A DNA stretch of 64,000 nucleotides from UBA2136 sp963974105 (GTDB lineage: Bacteria > Pseudomonadota > Alphaproteobacteria > UBA2136): contig CAXBBG010000004.1 in the NCBI GenBank assembly GCA_963974105.1, positions 1 to 64,000 of the forward strand, in the 5' to 3' direction. Position 1 is the stretch's first letter. Each line of letters starts with the position of its first letter. Positions 44,292 to 52,604 of the stretch are shown piece after piece. The notes beneath the pieces are model-generated. The model was not told where the DNA came from. It ran no database searches and saw only the letters and a list, made by a program, of their open reading frames with translations. Made by a program: the position numbers and the translations under genes.

Positions 44292-44307
44292 TGTTAATAT
44301 ATTAACA
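44292..44307. promoter_or_regulatory. 16-bp perfect palindrome upstream of hfq
   Basis: TGTTAATATATTAACA reads the same on both strands. It lies 29-44 bp before the hfq start, within the expected promoter, and could be an operator. The rest of the 222-bp gap (44264-44485) has no other clear element. Confidence 0.45.
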
Positions 44308-44485
44308 GCCTACACAGGTTAATACTACCTTAAATTATATATGGGGAACTAGAATTGTATTTACAAGCTTTAAGGGTGCTATTTTATTCTAAAATTTAGG
44401 ACTTGTTTTTTATAGGCTAACCCCTTATTTATATTGTTAGTATTAAAAACACATCTTTTACCTTTTTTCTTTATAAGGAACCTTT

Positions 44486-44965
44486 ATGCGAAAAATTATT
44501 GTTTTAGGTGCCGACGAATCGGCTCTAGCACTTATTAGAAAAGCATTAATATCTGATGATTATATAATTTACACAGAAGATGATATCGAAGATTTAGGGG
44601 CAGAAGTTCCTCGTCCAGAAGTTGACGGTGCTATTTTAAAAATGGCGCAAGAGCAGTTAGAAGAGAACCTCCTGAAACGTGTGCTGGTTGTTGGCGGTGG
44701 TTGCCGTGTTTCAACGCGGCATAGGCAAATGCTTATGGCACATGCTGTTTCTATTTCTTTATCTTGTGGGCCGCATTTAGAACCTGAAATATTTAAATTG
44801 GATATGCGTGAAATATTGGCCTTGTCACATAAGTATGAGGCCAGATCTTTTAACAGCAACAAAGGCAAAGCATGTGCGGCAACGCTTCGTTTAAAGCAGT
44901 TTAATACAAGGGTTAAGCCGTTTCCGCGTAAATATAAGCATTTAATGCCACGCTCTAGCTGTTAA
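44486..44965 (+). CDS. Unknown protein, possibly a degenerate shikimate kinase-like fold
   Basis: Not firmly recognised. The 159-aa product begins IIVLGADESALALIRKAL, followed by EDDIEDLGAE and VLVVGGGCRVSTRHRQML. The spacing resembles shikimate kinase, which has a P-loop LIGxxGxGKS, then DxDxxIE, then GGG before an N-R-x-x-L motif. Here the P-loop lacks the G-K-S/T residues, so it should not bind ATP normally. The last third (LRLKQFNTRVKPFPRKYK) is basic and does not match shikimate kinase. AAGGAACC precedes the ATG. It is single, with its own terminator. The family assignment is tentative. Confidence 0.6.
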   Translation: MRKIIVLGADESALALIRKALISDDYIIYTEDDIEDLGAEVPRPEVDGAILKMAQEQLEENLLKRVLVVGGGCRVSTRHRQMLMAHAVSISLSCGPHLEPEIFKLDMREILALSHKYEARSFNSNKGKACAATLRLKQFNTRVKPFPRKYKHLMPRSSC

Positions 44966-44974
44966 TATCGATAA

Positions 44975-45009
44975 AAAAAGGCTCTCTTTCGAGGGCCTTT
45001 TTGTTTTTT
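44975..45009. terminator. Terminator after the 159-aa gene, also facing accA
   Basis: AAAAAGGCTCTC / GAGGGCCTTTTT forms a 12-bp stem (one wobble) with a 4-nt loop, between convergent genes with T tracts on both strands. Confidence 0.88.
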
Positions 45010-45032
45010 AATGAACGAGCCTGTTTTATGTA

Positions 45033-45998
45033 TCAGCTATCTAGCCTTGTTAAGGCAATAAACTTCTCACGTCGGTTATGCTTTGTAGCACCTGCCTTTT
45101 CCACTTCAGTAAGAGACTTGGCAATGGCGTCGCTCACACGTTTCATCGTCAGTTCAATATCACGCTGAGCTCCACCAACTGGCTCTTTAATAATACCATC
45201 AATAATGCCAAATTTATCAAGGTCTTTGGCTGTCATTTTAAGCGCTTCTGCTGCAAGTTCAGCCTTGCGGGCGTCGCGCCATAAAATAGAAGCACACCCC
45301 TCTGGTGAAATGACAGAATAAACACTATGTTCAAGCATAAGCACTTTATCGGCCACGGCAATGGCTAACGCACCACCAGAACCACCCTCACCTGTAATAA
45401 CACTAATCACAGGAACATTGAGGCTTAAAAGTTTTTCGATAGATGAAGCAATGGCTTCGCTTTGACCACGTTCTTCCGCTTCAACACCAGGAAAAGCACC
45501 AGGTGTGTCTACAAATGTAATGAGTGGAAGCTTAAATTTTTCAGCCATATCCATAAGGCGTTGTGCCTTGCGGTAGCCTTCTGGCTTGGGCATACCAAAG
45601 TTATAAGCAACACGTTCCTTTGTATTGCTACCTTTTTCAATACCTAATACAACAACGCTTTTACCTAAAAATTTACCAATGCCACTTAGCATGGCTTTGT
45701 CTTCTCCATATAAACGGTCACCTGCAAGTGGTGTGAAATCTGTAATAAGATTTTTAATATAGTCTGTAGCATGTGGGCGGTTTGGGTGCCTTGCAACTTG
45801 AACTTTTTGCCAAGGGCTAAGGTTACGGTACAAGCGACGCATGATAGATTTTTCTTTAATGTGCAGGCGGTTTATTTCCTCTGCAAGGTCCTTTACAGGC
45901 AGCTCTTTATCTGTGCCTTTTAGGGTGCTTAACTCTTCTAGTCTTTTACTTAAGTCAGCAAGCGGAGCTTCAAATTCTAAAAAATGTTGTTTAGCCAT
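45033..45998 (-). CDS. accA: Acetyl-CoA carboxylase carboxyltransferase subunit alpha
   Basis: Transfers the carboxyl group from biotin to acetyl-CoA in the first step of fatty acid synthesis. The 321-aa product has the N-terminal helical region and the crotonase-fold core, including FVDTPGAFPGVEAEERGQ and GEGGSGGALAIA. The frame is open to 46019, but the family start MAKQHFLEFE at 45998 gives the normal length and has TAGG 10 bp upstream. In alphaproteobacteria accA is often next to xerD; here two other genes lie between. Confidence 0.96.
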   Translation of the reverse strand: MAKQHFLEFEAPLADLSKRLEELSTLKGTDKELPVKDLAEEINRLHIKEKSIMRRLYRNLSPWQKVQVARHPNRPHATDYIKNLITDFTPLAGDRLYGEDKAMLSGIGKFLGKSVVVLGIEKGSNTKERVAYNFGMPKPEGYRKAQRLMDMAEKFKLPLITFVDTPGAFPGVEAEERGQSEAIASSIEKLLSLNVPVISVITGEGGSGGALAIAVADKVLMLEHSVYSVISPEGCASILWRDARKAELAAEALKMTAKDLDKFGIIDGIIKEPVGGAQRDIELTMKRVSDAIAKSLTEVEKAGATKHNRREKFIALTRLDS

Positions 45999-46198
45999 TA
46001 ACTTTAAACCTATTCCCATAAAACTTTTGTTAAAGGTCTTTATGATATGTATTCACTTAATTGTCAAGTGTAACAGGGTGAATGTGGTTCTATTTAGAGT
46101 GCATTTGAAGGGGTTGTTCTTTCTATGAAAATACGATATATATAAGGCATAAAAAAACCTTTTCTTTTATTTTTTATAATCTTACATGAGGTATCTGT

Positions 46199-46756
46199 AT
46201 GAATTGCCTATATTTACACGGGTTTGCTTCGGCTTTTGACCCTAACAATGAAAAAGTAAAATCCTTATCAAAATATTTTAAAGTTATCCCCTTTTCTTAT
46301 GACACGTCTGCACCTTACGAAGATAATGCAGCGGCTATTTTAGAAAAGATTGATGAAGAAGACGTTAGCCTTGTTGTTGGCTGCTCACTTGGTGGTTTCT
46401 ATGCTTTAGACAGTATGATAAACCCAAAAGTGTTTGGCGTTGCTTTAAACCCAACTTTTGCACCGCGTAAGTCATTAGAAAAATATATTGGCAGTAATCA
46501 AAATTTTAAAACAACTAAAACTGAAATTTTAACGGCCGATGTGGTTGAAAGTTATCCAAAGTTTACATCTAGACACCCAAATGCCCTTATTTATATAGAA
46601 AAAGGTGATACGGTGATAGACCCTGTACTTTCATATAAATTCTTTTCTAGCCATGTTGAGGTTGTGCAAGTGGATGGTGGCTCGCACCGTTTTGAAAGTT
46701 TAGCACAGCAAATGAATAAAATCATAAATGCCTACAACACATTTCATGGTGTTTAG
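46199..46756 (+). CDS. YqiA/UPF0227-type alpha/beta hydrolase
   Basis: The 185-aa product is a small alpha/beta hydrolase like E. coli esterase YqiA. It starts LYLHGFASAFDP (oxyanion HG motif). The nucleophile elbow is GCSLGGFYA, an Asp is in EKGDTVID, and the His is in GGSHRFE, giving a full Ser-Asp-His triad. The natural substrate is unknown. GAGG is 7 bp upstream of the ATG. Confidence 0.85.
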   Translation: MNCLYLHGFASAFDPNNEKVKSLSKYFKVIPFSYDTSAPYEDNAAAILEKIDEEDVSLVVGCSLGGFYALDSMINPKVFGVALNPTFAPRKSLEKYIGSNQNFKTTKTEILTADVVESYPKFTSRHPNALIYIEKGDTVIDPVLSYKFFSSHVEVVQVDGGSHRFESLAQQMNKIINAYNTFHGV

Positions 46757-46775
46757 TATTCATAGCGTATTTAAC

Positions 46776-46807
46776 AAAGAGTTTGCAATGCAGGCTCTTT
46801 TTTTATG
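46776..46807 (+). terminator. Weak terminator after the esterase gene
   Basis: AAAGAG / CTCTTT arms with an inner TGC/GCA pairing are followed by seven T. The stem is imperfect. Confidence 0.5.
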
Positions 46808-46839
46808 TATACAAAATGTATATTTGGCGTGAAAATGTG

Positions 46840-46867
46840 TTGACTATCAATTATAAACTGGTAGTAT
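46840..46867 (+). promoter_or_regulatory. Putative promoter for the 83-aa secreted protein
   Basis: TTGACT (46840-46845) and TAGTAT (46862-46867) are 16 bp apart, about 75 bp before the gene start. Confidence 0.4.
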
Positions 46868-46940
46868 CACAAACAGTTAAACGGATCTAACTTACCTTTT
46901 AAAGCGCATGGATGCTCAAATATATTTTGAGGAATTTACA

Positions 46941-47192
46941 ATGCTTAAAAAAATATCAATGCTTATAGTTGTAGCGCTTATTTCATTTTCGACTTCAGCT
47001 ATGCAGTTTGAATATCGAGCTGATAACCGAGGTAATCATCGCCTGGTCATTCACAACGATCAACCTTCAATGCTTTATTGCCGTATTAAAGGTTCTAATG
47101 GCACTTGGGGTACAGCAAGTATTCCACCTGGATATACCCAATATTTTAATATTTGGGGCGCGGCTTCTAGCTATTGGCAATGTCGCTATTAA
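46941..47192 (+). CDS. Small secreted protein, unknown function
   Basis: Not recognised. The 83-aa precursor has a classical signal peptide (KKISMLIVVALISFSTSAM). The mature part is about 60 residues, rich in aromatics and Gly, with exactly two Cys (YCRIKG and WQCRY) that could form a disulfide in the periplasm. The frame is open to 46908, but GAGG lies 8 bp before ATG 46941 and this start gives the cleaner signal peptide. It has its own promoter and terminator. No function can be given. Confidence 0.7.
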   Translation: MLKKISMLIVVALISFSTSAMQFEYRADNRGNHRLVIHNDQPSMLYCRIKGSNGTWGTASIPPGYTQYFNIWGAASSYWQCRY

Positions 47193-47222
47193 CGACATGA
47201 ACAGGCTATAAAATATCGCACG

Positions 47223-47259
47223 AAAAAAAACTCACAATTTATTTTGTGAGTTTTTTTTG
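47223..47259. terminator. Bidirectional terminator, secreted protein gene / xerD
   Basis: ACTCACAA / TTGTGAGT with a 6-nt loop is flanked by a run of A before and T after. It lies 30 bp after the secreted protein gene, with xerD convergent. Confidence 0.88.
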
Positions 47260-47367
47260 TCTTTTTTCAAAGCCATTCGCTTTTTTTGAAAAATAGGCAT
47301 GATATACCACTTATATAACGCATATATTACTCTGTTATTCGCCGTTCGTTCCGCGTGCATTCGCCTA

Positions 47368-48285
47368 TTATTCGTCTAAATCGAGGTTGAAACCATCTAA
47401 ACAAAGAGGGTGATTTTCTTCAATGGTTTTTCGTTTTTGTTTGTCGACCACTGCAGTGTAAATTTCTGTTGTGCTCATGTTTTCATGACCTAACATAATT
47501 TGAACCGCCCTTAAATTTGCTTTATTTTCAAGCAAATGCGTTGCAAAGCTATGCCTAAAACCGTGTGGTGAAATTTCTATACCCAGCGGCATTGAAACTT
47601 CTTGTAAAATCTGAAAAATACGCTGTCTCGTCAATCCTTCATTCTTCCTACGAGGGGATGGAAATAAGTAATTTGAATTCAGCGGGTTAACTTCTTCCCT
47701 TGCATTTTTTATGTAGTGATCCAAAGCCGATTTTGTGGCCAAACCCATAGGCACTAAACGTGTTTTATTGCCCTTACCTGTAATGCGTAAAAACCCCTCT
47801 TCGGTTTGCTTGATATCACCCATTGTAAGGCCTGCAAGCTCGCTCACACGCATGCCTGTTGCATATAAAAGTAAAAACATTGTCCGCAACCTAATTTGCT
47901 TTGCAGACGCGCCAACACAAGCATTTAAAAGGCGCTGCATTTCCCCCTCTTCTATAAATTTAGGTAAAGCTTTAGTTGTTTTTGGTAAGTCAATGTTAGC
48001 GCAAGGATTTTTTGTTACAACCTTCTTGGATAATAAAAAATTATAGAAGGTTTTTAATGTAGATATATGGTGCTTTTGAGTTGAAGCTTTGAGTGATTTT
48101 TCATTGATAGTTTGTAAATATTTTTCAATATCGGCTTGAGTTACATTGGCAATTTCATCAACGCTATCTGCAAAGTTTTGTAAAATAAGGTCATAGGTTT
48201 CAACCGTATTTATAGCAGCCCCTTTTATAGCTATAAGGTATTCCTTATATGCTTCTAAAAGCAGGCTAGATTTTGTTGATATCAT
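47368..48285 (-). CDS. xerD: Site-specific tyrosine recombinase XerD
   Basis: With XerC it resolves chromosome dimers at dif. The 305-aa product has the N-terminal core-binding domain and the catalytic domain. Catalytic residues are visible as Arg in TGMRVSELAGL, HGFRHSFATHLLE, GHENMSTTEIYT (His and nucleophile Tyr). A C-terminal extension of about 20 residues (ENHPLCLDGFNLDLDE) goes beyond the usual end. It overlaps the stop of the 720-aa gene by one base. XerD rather than XerC is chosen because of the nearby accA; the two are hard to separate by eye. Confidence 0.88.
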   Translation of the reverse strand: MISTKSSLLLEAYKEYLIAIKGAAINTVETYDLILQNFADSVDEIANVTQADIEKYLQTINEKSLKASTQKHHISTLKTFYNFLLSKKVVTKNPCANIDLPKTTKALPKFIEEGEMQRLLNACVGASAKQIRLRTMFLLLYATGMRVSELAGLTMGDIKQTEEGFLRITGKGNKTRLVPMGLATKSALDHYIKNAREEVNPLNSNYLFPSPRRKNEGLTRQRIFQILQEVSMPLGIEISPHGFRHSFATHLLENKANLRAVQIMLGHENMSTTEIYTAVVDKQKRKTIEENHPLCLDGFNLDLDE

Positions 48286-50447
48286 TATTTTAAGTTTATA
48301 ACCGCTTCTAAAACAAGTTTTTTGGCAATATCATTCATACCTAAAAATCTAAAGCCTGTTACTATGTTACCTGCGGTTTGTTCACTTAAACCAATCATAT
48401 CAGTAATGAGTAACGGTTCGCTTAAAAGCATGATAGAACCTGCAGTGTTTTGCGCTTCTAAACTTGAACCTAATAGCCTTAACCACAAAGGACTTACGTC
48501 TTTAGTTTGGTCTACAAAGCCATCGTCCATGCTTTCATGTAGTTTTTGCCAAATGGTTGCAGGAAAGGCAATTTCAGATGCTTCTAAAAATGTAAGAGTT
48601 CTCTGAATTTCTGTACGGTCACTTTCGTCATACAAGCTTTTAGATGCTATCCATTTATCGAAAGTTTCTGTTTCTAATTCTTCATCAATAAATGCAAATG
48701 CTATTTTTAAAGCTTCACGTTTTGCGATAAGTTCACGTGAAAGAGAGCGGTTTTCTTTTAATGTTTCCCACCATTTTTCAGCCGTTTTAATATCACCAAA
48801 CTTCAAACTACGATTGATAACTTCTGGAGAAAGCCATGCTAAGTTTGAGTCTGCTGAAATGTTTCTGATTTTGGGCGTAAGCTTGGAGGCTAGATGGAAT
48901 AAACCGTCACGTTCGGCACGTTCCCATAAGGCTTTTAAGGTAAGAGCTCTTGTTGAAGGTAACCCTGAAACAATAGAGCCTTGCCATAATAATGCACGCG
49001 CTAAGCTGCCATCCACTTCTTCTTCTGCATATCGGTCAACGCCTGGAGATTCAACGATGGACTTATCAAATTCTACCTTGTCATAAAGTAAACCTAACAA
49101 TGCAAGATCGTTTAGTTCATTAAAGTTGTTAACTAGATATTCTGCGGCTTGCAGGCGTATACTTAAAGGCAATGTTACGTTTTTAGCAACACGTCTTAAT
49201 ACAGCGTCTGACAATAATGGAATAACGTTTGGTGTTAATAGAACAGGAGACTCTGCGTATACAACACTATGGAGCGGTGATAGTTTTTGATTTGGCTGAA
49301 GCATTGGCGCTTCAGCGTGCCCTTGTATGGTATCTAACAATGCAAACAATAATGGGTCGGCACGACGCGTCTTTTCAGTGAGCATATTTGTGCTCAGCGC
49401 TAAACCTTTAAGATCACGTGAAAGGAGTTGGCACACCATAAGTGATCGGTGCCAAAAAGGGTTGTCTGTATTTAAAATATTTTGGCGTACAAATGGGCAT
49501 GTTTCTTTGCCGTTGCCGCGCATAAGATTGCTTTCGACCCATACTTGTCCCATGTTTTTATAACGGTTTACATTTTCTTGGTTAATGCCTGCGCTTGAAA
49601 GTAAAATACCTGCACGTGACACCTCACCTAAGCTTTGTAGCACTTTAGCACGTGCAGCTAGCCAATTTACTTCGCTTTCGCCTTCAGGTTCAGCTGCTTT
49701 TGTAAGTAATAATTTTACCAGTTCTTCACGTAAAACGGTGCTTTGTAAGTTACCGTCTTGCACTTTCACAAAAAATTTATCAACATCTGCTCTGTTAATA
49801 CGGCTCCAGATATTTGAATGGTACCCACCTGTTTCTTGAGTAAATATACCGTAAGAAGAAACATCCTCTTCATTTATAGATGTTAGTTTCGGGAACTCCC
49901 CAAGTGGTCTTGCATCTTGTTTTTGGGCTTGCCCGCTTATTTCTGTCTCAGTTTCTAAGTTAGCCCCAATTAAAGATTCGATAGTTTGTTCCATAGCTGT
50001 AACAGCTTTTTCAGCTTCAGCTAAGTCTTTTTCTGTATATGTTTGATTTACTTTTGTACGTTTTAAGTCTTCTATGCTGAAGCTTGTTGCACCTGACGCA
50101 GGCGGCTTTATAGGGCTGTTATTTAAACTTTTATCAGCTTGCTTTGGCGTAAATCCTAAAGAAGAAGGTTCTTCATAAATAGATTCAACTTCATCTTCTT
50201 CTATGGCTTTTGCATTTTCTTGCACAAAGCGATCTTCTATACGCGCCTGAGGAGATGTATAAGGTTGTTGATACGAAGGAGCGTTGCCAGAAGCGTTTTC
50301 CATTTCTGATGGTAATTCACCGTTTTCGCCGATCAGTGGGTAGTAAAGGTCGTTTTCTGATAAGGGGAATTCTTTATCGAAGTCAACTTCTTGTGCACCT
50401 ACTTCTAAAGAGAAAAGCAATATGCTGATAAAAACTATCGGAAACAT
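48285..50447 (-). CDS. Exported 720-aa alpha-helical protein, unknown function
   Basis: Not recognised. The product has a signal peptide (SILLFSLEVGAQE), then about 180 acidic, proline-rich and low-complexity residues. The remaining 500 residues are mainly helical, with repeat-like spacing of Leu and Ala that suggests an alpha solenoid. An unusual TTG at 50459 extends the frame, but ATG 50447 is preferred, with AAGGAGG 12 bp upstream. It lies between the 49-aa membrane protein (1 bp gap) and xerD (1 bp overlap), so all three are one transcription unit. A periplasmic scaffold role is only a guess. Confidence 0.75.
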   Translation of the reverse strand: MFPIVFISILLFSLEVGAQEVDFDKEFPLSENDLYYPLIGENGELPSEMENASGNAPSYQQPYTSPQARIEDRFVQENAKAIEEDEVESIYEEPSSLGFTPKQADKSLNNSPIKPPASGATSFSIEDLKRTKVNQTYTEKDLAEAEKAVTAMEQTIESLIGANLETETEISGQAQKQDARPLGEFPKLTSINEEDVSSYGIFTQETGGYHSNIWSRINRADVDKFFVKVQDGNLQSTVLREELVKLLLTKAAEPEGESEVNWLAARAKVLQSLGEVSRAGILLSSAGINQENVNRYKNMGQVWVESNLMRGNGKETCPFVRQNILNTDNPFWHRSLMVCQLLSRDLKGLALSTNMLTEKTRRADPLLFALLDTIQGHAEAPMLQPNQKLSPLHSVVYAESPVLLTPNVIPLLSDAVLRRVAKNVTLPLSIRLQAAEYLVNNFNELNDLALLGLLYDKVEFDKSIVESPGVDRYAEEEVDGSLARALLWQGSIVSGLPSTRALTLKALWERAERDGLFHLASKLTPKIRNISADSNLAWLSPEVINRSLKFGDIKTAEKWWETLKENRSLSRELIAKREALKIAFAFIDEELETETFDKWIASKSLYDESDRTEIQRTLTFLEASEIAFPATIWQKLHESMDDGFVDQTKDVSPLWLRLLGSSLEAQNTAGSIMLLSEPLLITDMIGLSEQTAGNIVTGFRFLGMNDIAKKLVLEAVINLK

Positions 50448-50448
50448 T

Positions 50449-50598
50449 TTATAATGCAACCTCCTTTTGAACTTGGTAAACAGGTACGTCTTTTAAGGCG
50501 CCAATAATAAACATACCAGCTATAATAGCAATGACCAATAAGACTATTTTAATAGGTTTTTCATAAGTTCCAGAAACTTTTATAGGTTCTATAGACAT
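50449..50598 (-). CDS. Small single-pass membrane protein (49 aa)
   Basis: Short gene found by reading the gap upstream of the 720-aa gene. The product starts MSIEPIKVSGTYEKP, has one hydrophobic helix (IVLLVIAIIAGMFIIGAL) and ends KEVAL. CAGG lies 7 bp before the ATG. Its last codons contain the AAGGAGG that serves the next gene, and its stop is 1 bp from that gene's ATG. This tight coupling and the clean helix argue that it is real. Function unknown. Confidence 0.65.
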   Translation of the reverse strand: MSIEPIKVSGTYEKPIKIVLLVIAIIAGMFIIGALKDVPVYQVQKEVAL

Positions 50599-50725
50599 GG
50601 CTTAACCTGACCCTCTTTCTTTTTCTTTGTCTGACATAATGTGACCTTGTGGTTACACAATAACGCTAGCCATTTATTTTTGCAAGTTAAAGAGCGTTTT
50701 GCCTTCTTGCTATATACACTTAAAT

Positions 50726-50740
50726 AAGTGATAATCACTT
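50726..50740. promoter_or_regulatory. 15-bp palindrome upstream of the 161-aa gene
   Basis: AAGTGAT-A-ATCACTT is perfect around one central base. It lies 22-36 bp before ATG 50762, in the expected promoter, and could be an operator. T residues follow, but the loop is too short for a good terminator. Confidence 0.4.
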
Positions 50741-50761
50741 TTTTAAAATAAGGGTGTAATA

Positions 50762-51247
50762 ATGTTTACGGACAAATTGTTCGACCATAAATATGATATT
50801 GATGATTTAATTACTGCGTTTTGCGCGGGGTCAAATTCAGAAAAATGGCGTCTAAATACAAGGACTGGTGAGATTAAACCAATCAACATTAACGAAATTG
50901 TTGAGGACGGTAGCGATAATAACCATGTCCACATTATTGAAAGCCTCCCTATTTCTTTCTTAAATGAATTAACATGCAATGCGAAATTTAATAAATTACC
51001 AGATGAAACTAAAGATGAAGTAAAAGAAATTATAGCCTCTGTTTCTACTATAAGCGAGCTCGCTCCTTATTTTGAGTCTGGTGATGCGGGCTCTTATATT
51101 GTTAAAGCTGTAAAAGGTGCTTGCCTTGACTGGTTGGATATGAGAAACCTCATTCCCCCTTCAATGAGGCACACTGGTGACTTGTCTATGTTTGGCAGCT
51201 TAGGCAACAACGGTGATAAAATAAAAGTTAAAGTTTCAATAACATAA
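50762..51247 (+). CDS. Unknown cytoplasmic protein, weakly UPF0158-like
   Basis: Not firmly recognised. The 161-aa product has no membrane segment or signal peptide. The first half (DDLITAF, WRLNTRTGEI, HIIESLPISFLNEL) has the rhythm of the UPF0158 family, whose members contain a D-x-x-T-G-E segment, but the match is weak. The second half is different. It lies 16 bp before the CorB-like gene and may be its operon partner. A palindrome upstream suggests regulation. Confidence 0.6.
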   Translation: MFTDKLFDHKYDIDDLITAFCAGSNSEKWRLNTRTGEIKPININEIVEDGSDNNHVHIIESLPISFLNELTCNAKFNKLPDETKDEVKEIIASVSTISELAPYFESGDAGSYIVKAVKGACLDWLDMRNLIPPSMRHTGDLSMFGSLGNNGDKIKVKVSIT

Positions 51248-51263
51248 AGGTTACATCCTTCTG

Positions 51264-52604
51264 ATGACTGATACAGAAATTCTAATGATTTTAGGTTTTA
51301 TTATATTTTTACTTCTGTGCTCTGCATTTTTCTCAGGGTCTGAAACAGCCTTGATGTCTGCAAGCAAACCCAAGCTACATAAACTTGAAAAAGAAGGTGA
51401 TGACCATGCGAAAACGGTTAATCACGTTACGCGAAAACCCGAAAGATTGCTGAGCACAATATTGTTAGGTAATAACCTTGTTAATATTGGCGCCTCTGCT
51501 TTAACGACTGGTTTATTTATTCGCCTTTTTGGTGAAAGTGGTATTGCTGTTGCGACGCTTGTAATGACATTTTTAGTGCTCATCTTTTCAGAAATTATTC
51601 CTAAAACAATTGCAAGCCGTAACCCTGAAAAGCATGCTATGTGGATAGCATTTCCTATGAGCTTAATTATTTTTGTATTAAAGCCATTTACATATTTTAT
51701 CCAAGGTATTGCCAATTTAATTTTAAGACTTATAGGTATTAAAGCAAATGACGGTAGCAACTTTGACGAAGACGATGTGCGCGGGGCTATTGGGCTTGGC
51801 TTAGAAGAAGGCGTTCTTGAAAAAGGTGAACACCGTATGCTTGATAGCATTCTAAAGCTAGATGAAATGACAGTAGAAGATGTTATGGTTCATAGGCGCG
51901 ATATTGAAATGTTAGATGCATCCATGCCTGTTGAAGATATTTATAAACTTCTTTCTACAAAGCCTGTGCATAGCCGTTTGCCTGTTTGGAAAGACGATAG
52001 CGATAATCTTATCGGTATTTTATTGGTGAAGGACTTCTTTAAAGCTTACTACAACTATAAAGAACGTAATAAAGTATTTAATATCGAAGATGTTATCCAA
52101 GACAATTACTTTATTCCAGAAAACGTATTGTTAAGCGATCAGCTTGTTGAATTTCAGTCTCACCGAAAACATTTAGCTTTAGTAGTGGACGAATATGGTG
52201 ACATTCAAGGCGTAGTGACTTTAGAAGATATTCTGGAGGAAATTGTTGGTGAGATTGTGGATGAACATGACGTTGTTAAAGTAACGCACCGCTTTGAAAA
52301 AGACGGTTCTATTACAGTTTCAGGCCACTTTCCTGTACGTGATGCAAACCGCGAGTTTGGCTGGGAATTGCCTGAAGATGAAGATGCTGTCACTCTTTCA
52401 GGGCTTATTATTGACCATTTAGAGCGCATGCCAAAACTTGGCGAAGTTTTCAATTTTAGCGGTCTCGCATTTAAAATCGTAACTAAGAAAAATCAAAGTA
52501 TAACTAAGCTTCGTGTAAAATTTTTAGACGTTGAAGAAGAGACCTCTTCCTCAAAATCAAATAAAATACGCGAACAAGAAAGCCTTAAAGAAAGTACTAA
52601 ATAA
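51264..52604 (+). CDS. CNNM/CorB-type transporter-associated protein (DUF21, CBS, CorC-HlyC)
   Basis: The 446-aa product has an N-terminal DUF21 membrane domain with hydrophobic segments to about residue 150 and the motif FSGSETALMSASK. A CBS pair follows, with VHSRLPVWKDD and VVDEYGDIQGVVTLEDILE, then a CorC-HlyC domain. The family includes CorB and CNNM magnesium transporters; older annotations call it hemolysin. The specific ion is not shown by the sequence. Its stop shares one base with the next start (TAATG). Confidence 0.92.
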   Translation: MTDTEILMILGFIIFLLLCSAFFSGSETALMSASKPKLHKLEKEGDDHAKTVNHVTRKPERLLSTILLGNNLVNIGASALTTGLFIRLFGESGIAVATLVMTFLVLIFSEIIPKTIASRNPEKHAMWIAFPMSLIIFVLKPFTYFIQGIANLILRLIGIKANDGSNFDEDDVRGAIGLGLEEGVLEKGEHRMLDSILKLDEMTVEDVMVHRRDIEMLDASMPVEDIYKLLSTKPVHSRLPVWKDDSDNLIGILLVKDFFKAYYNYKERNKVFNIEDVIQDNYFIPENVLLSDQLVEFQSHRKHLALVVDEYGDIQGVVTLEDILEEIVGEIVDEHDVVKVTHRFEKDGSITVSGHFPVRDANREFGWELPEDEDAVTLSGLIIDHLERMPKLGEVFNFSGLAFKIVTKKNQSITKLRVKFLDVEEETSSSKSNKIREQESLKESTK

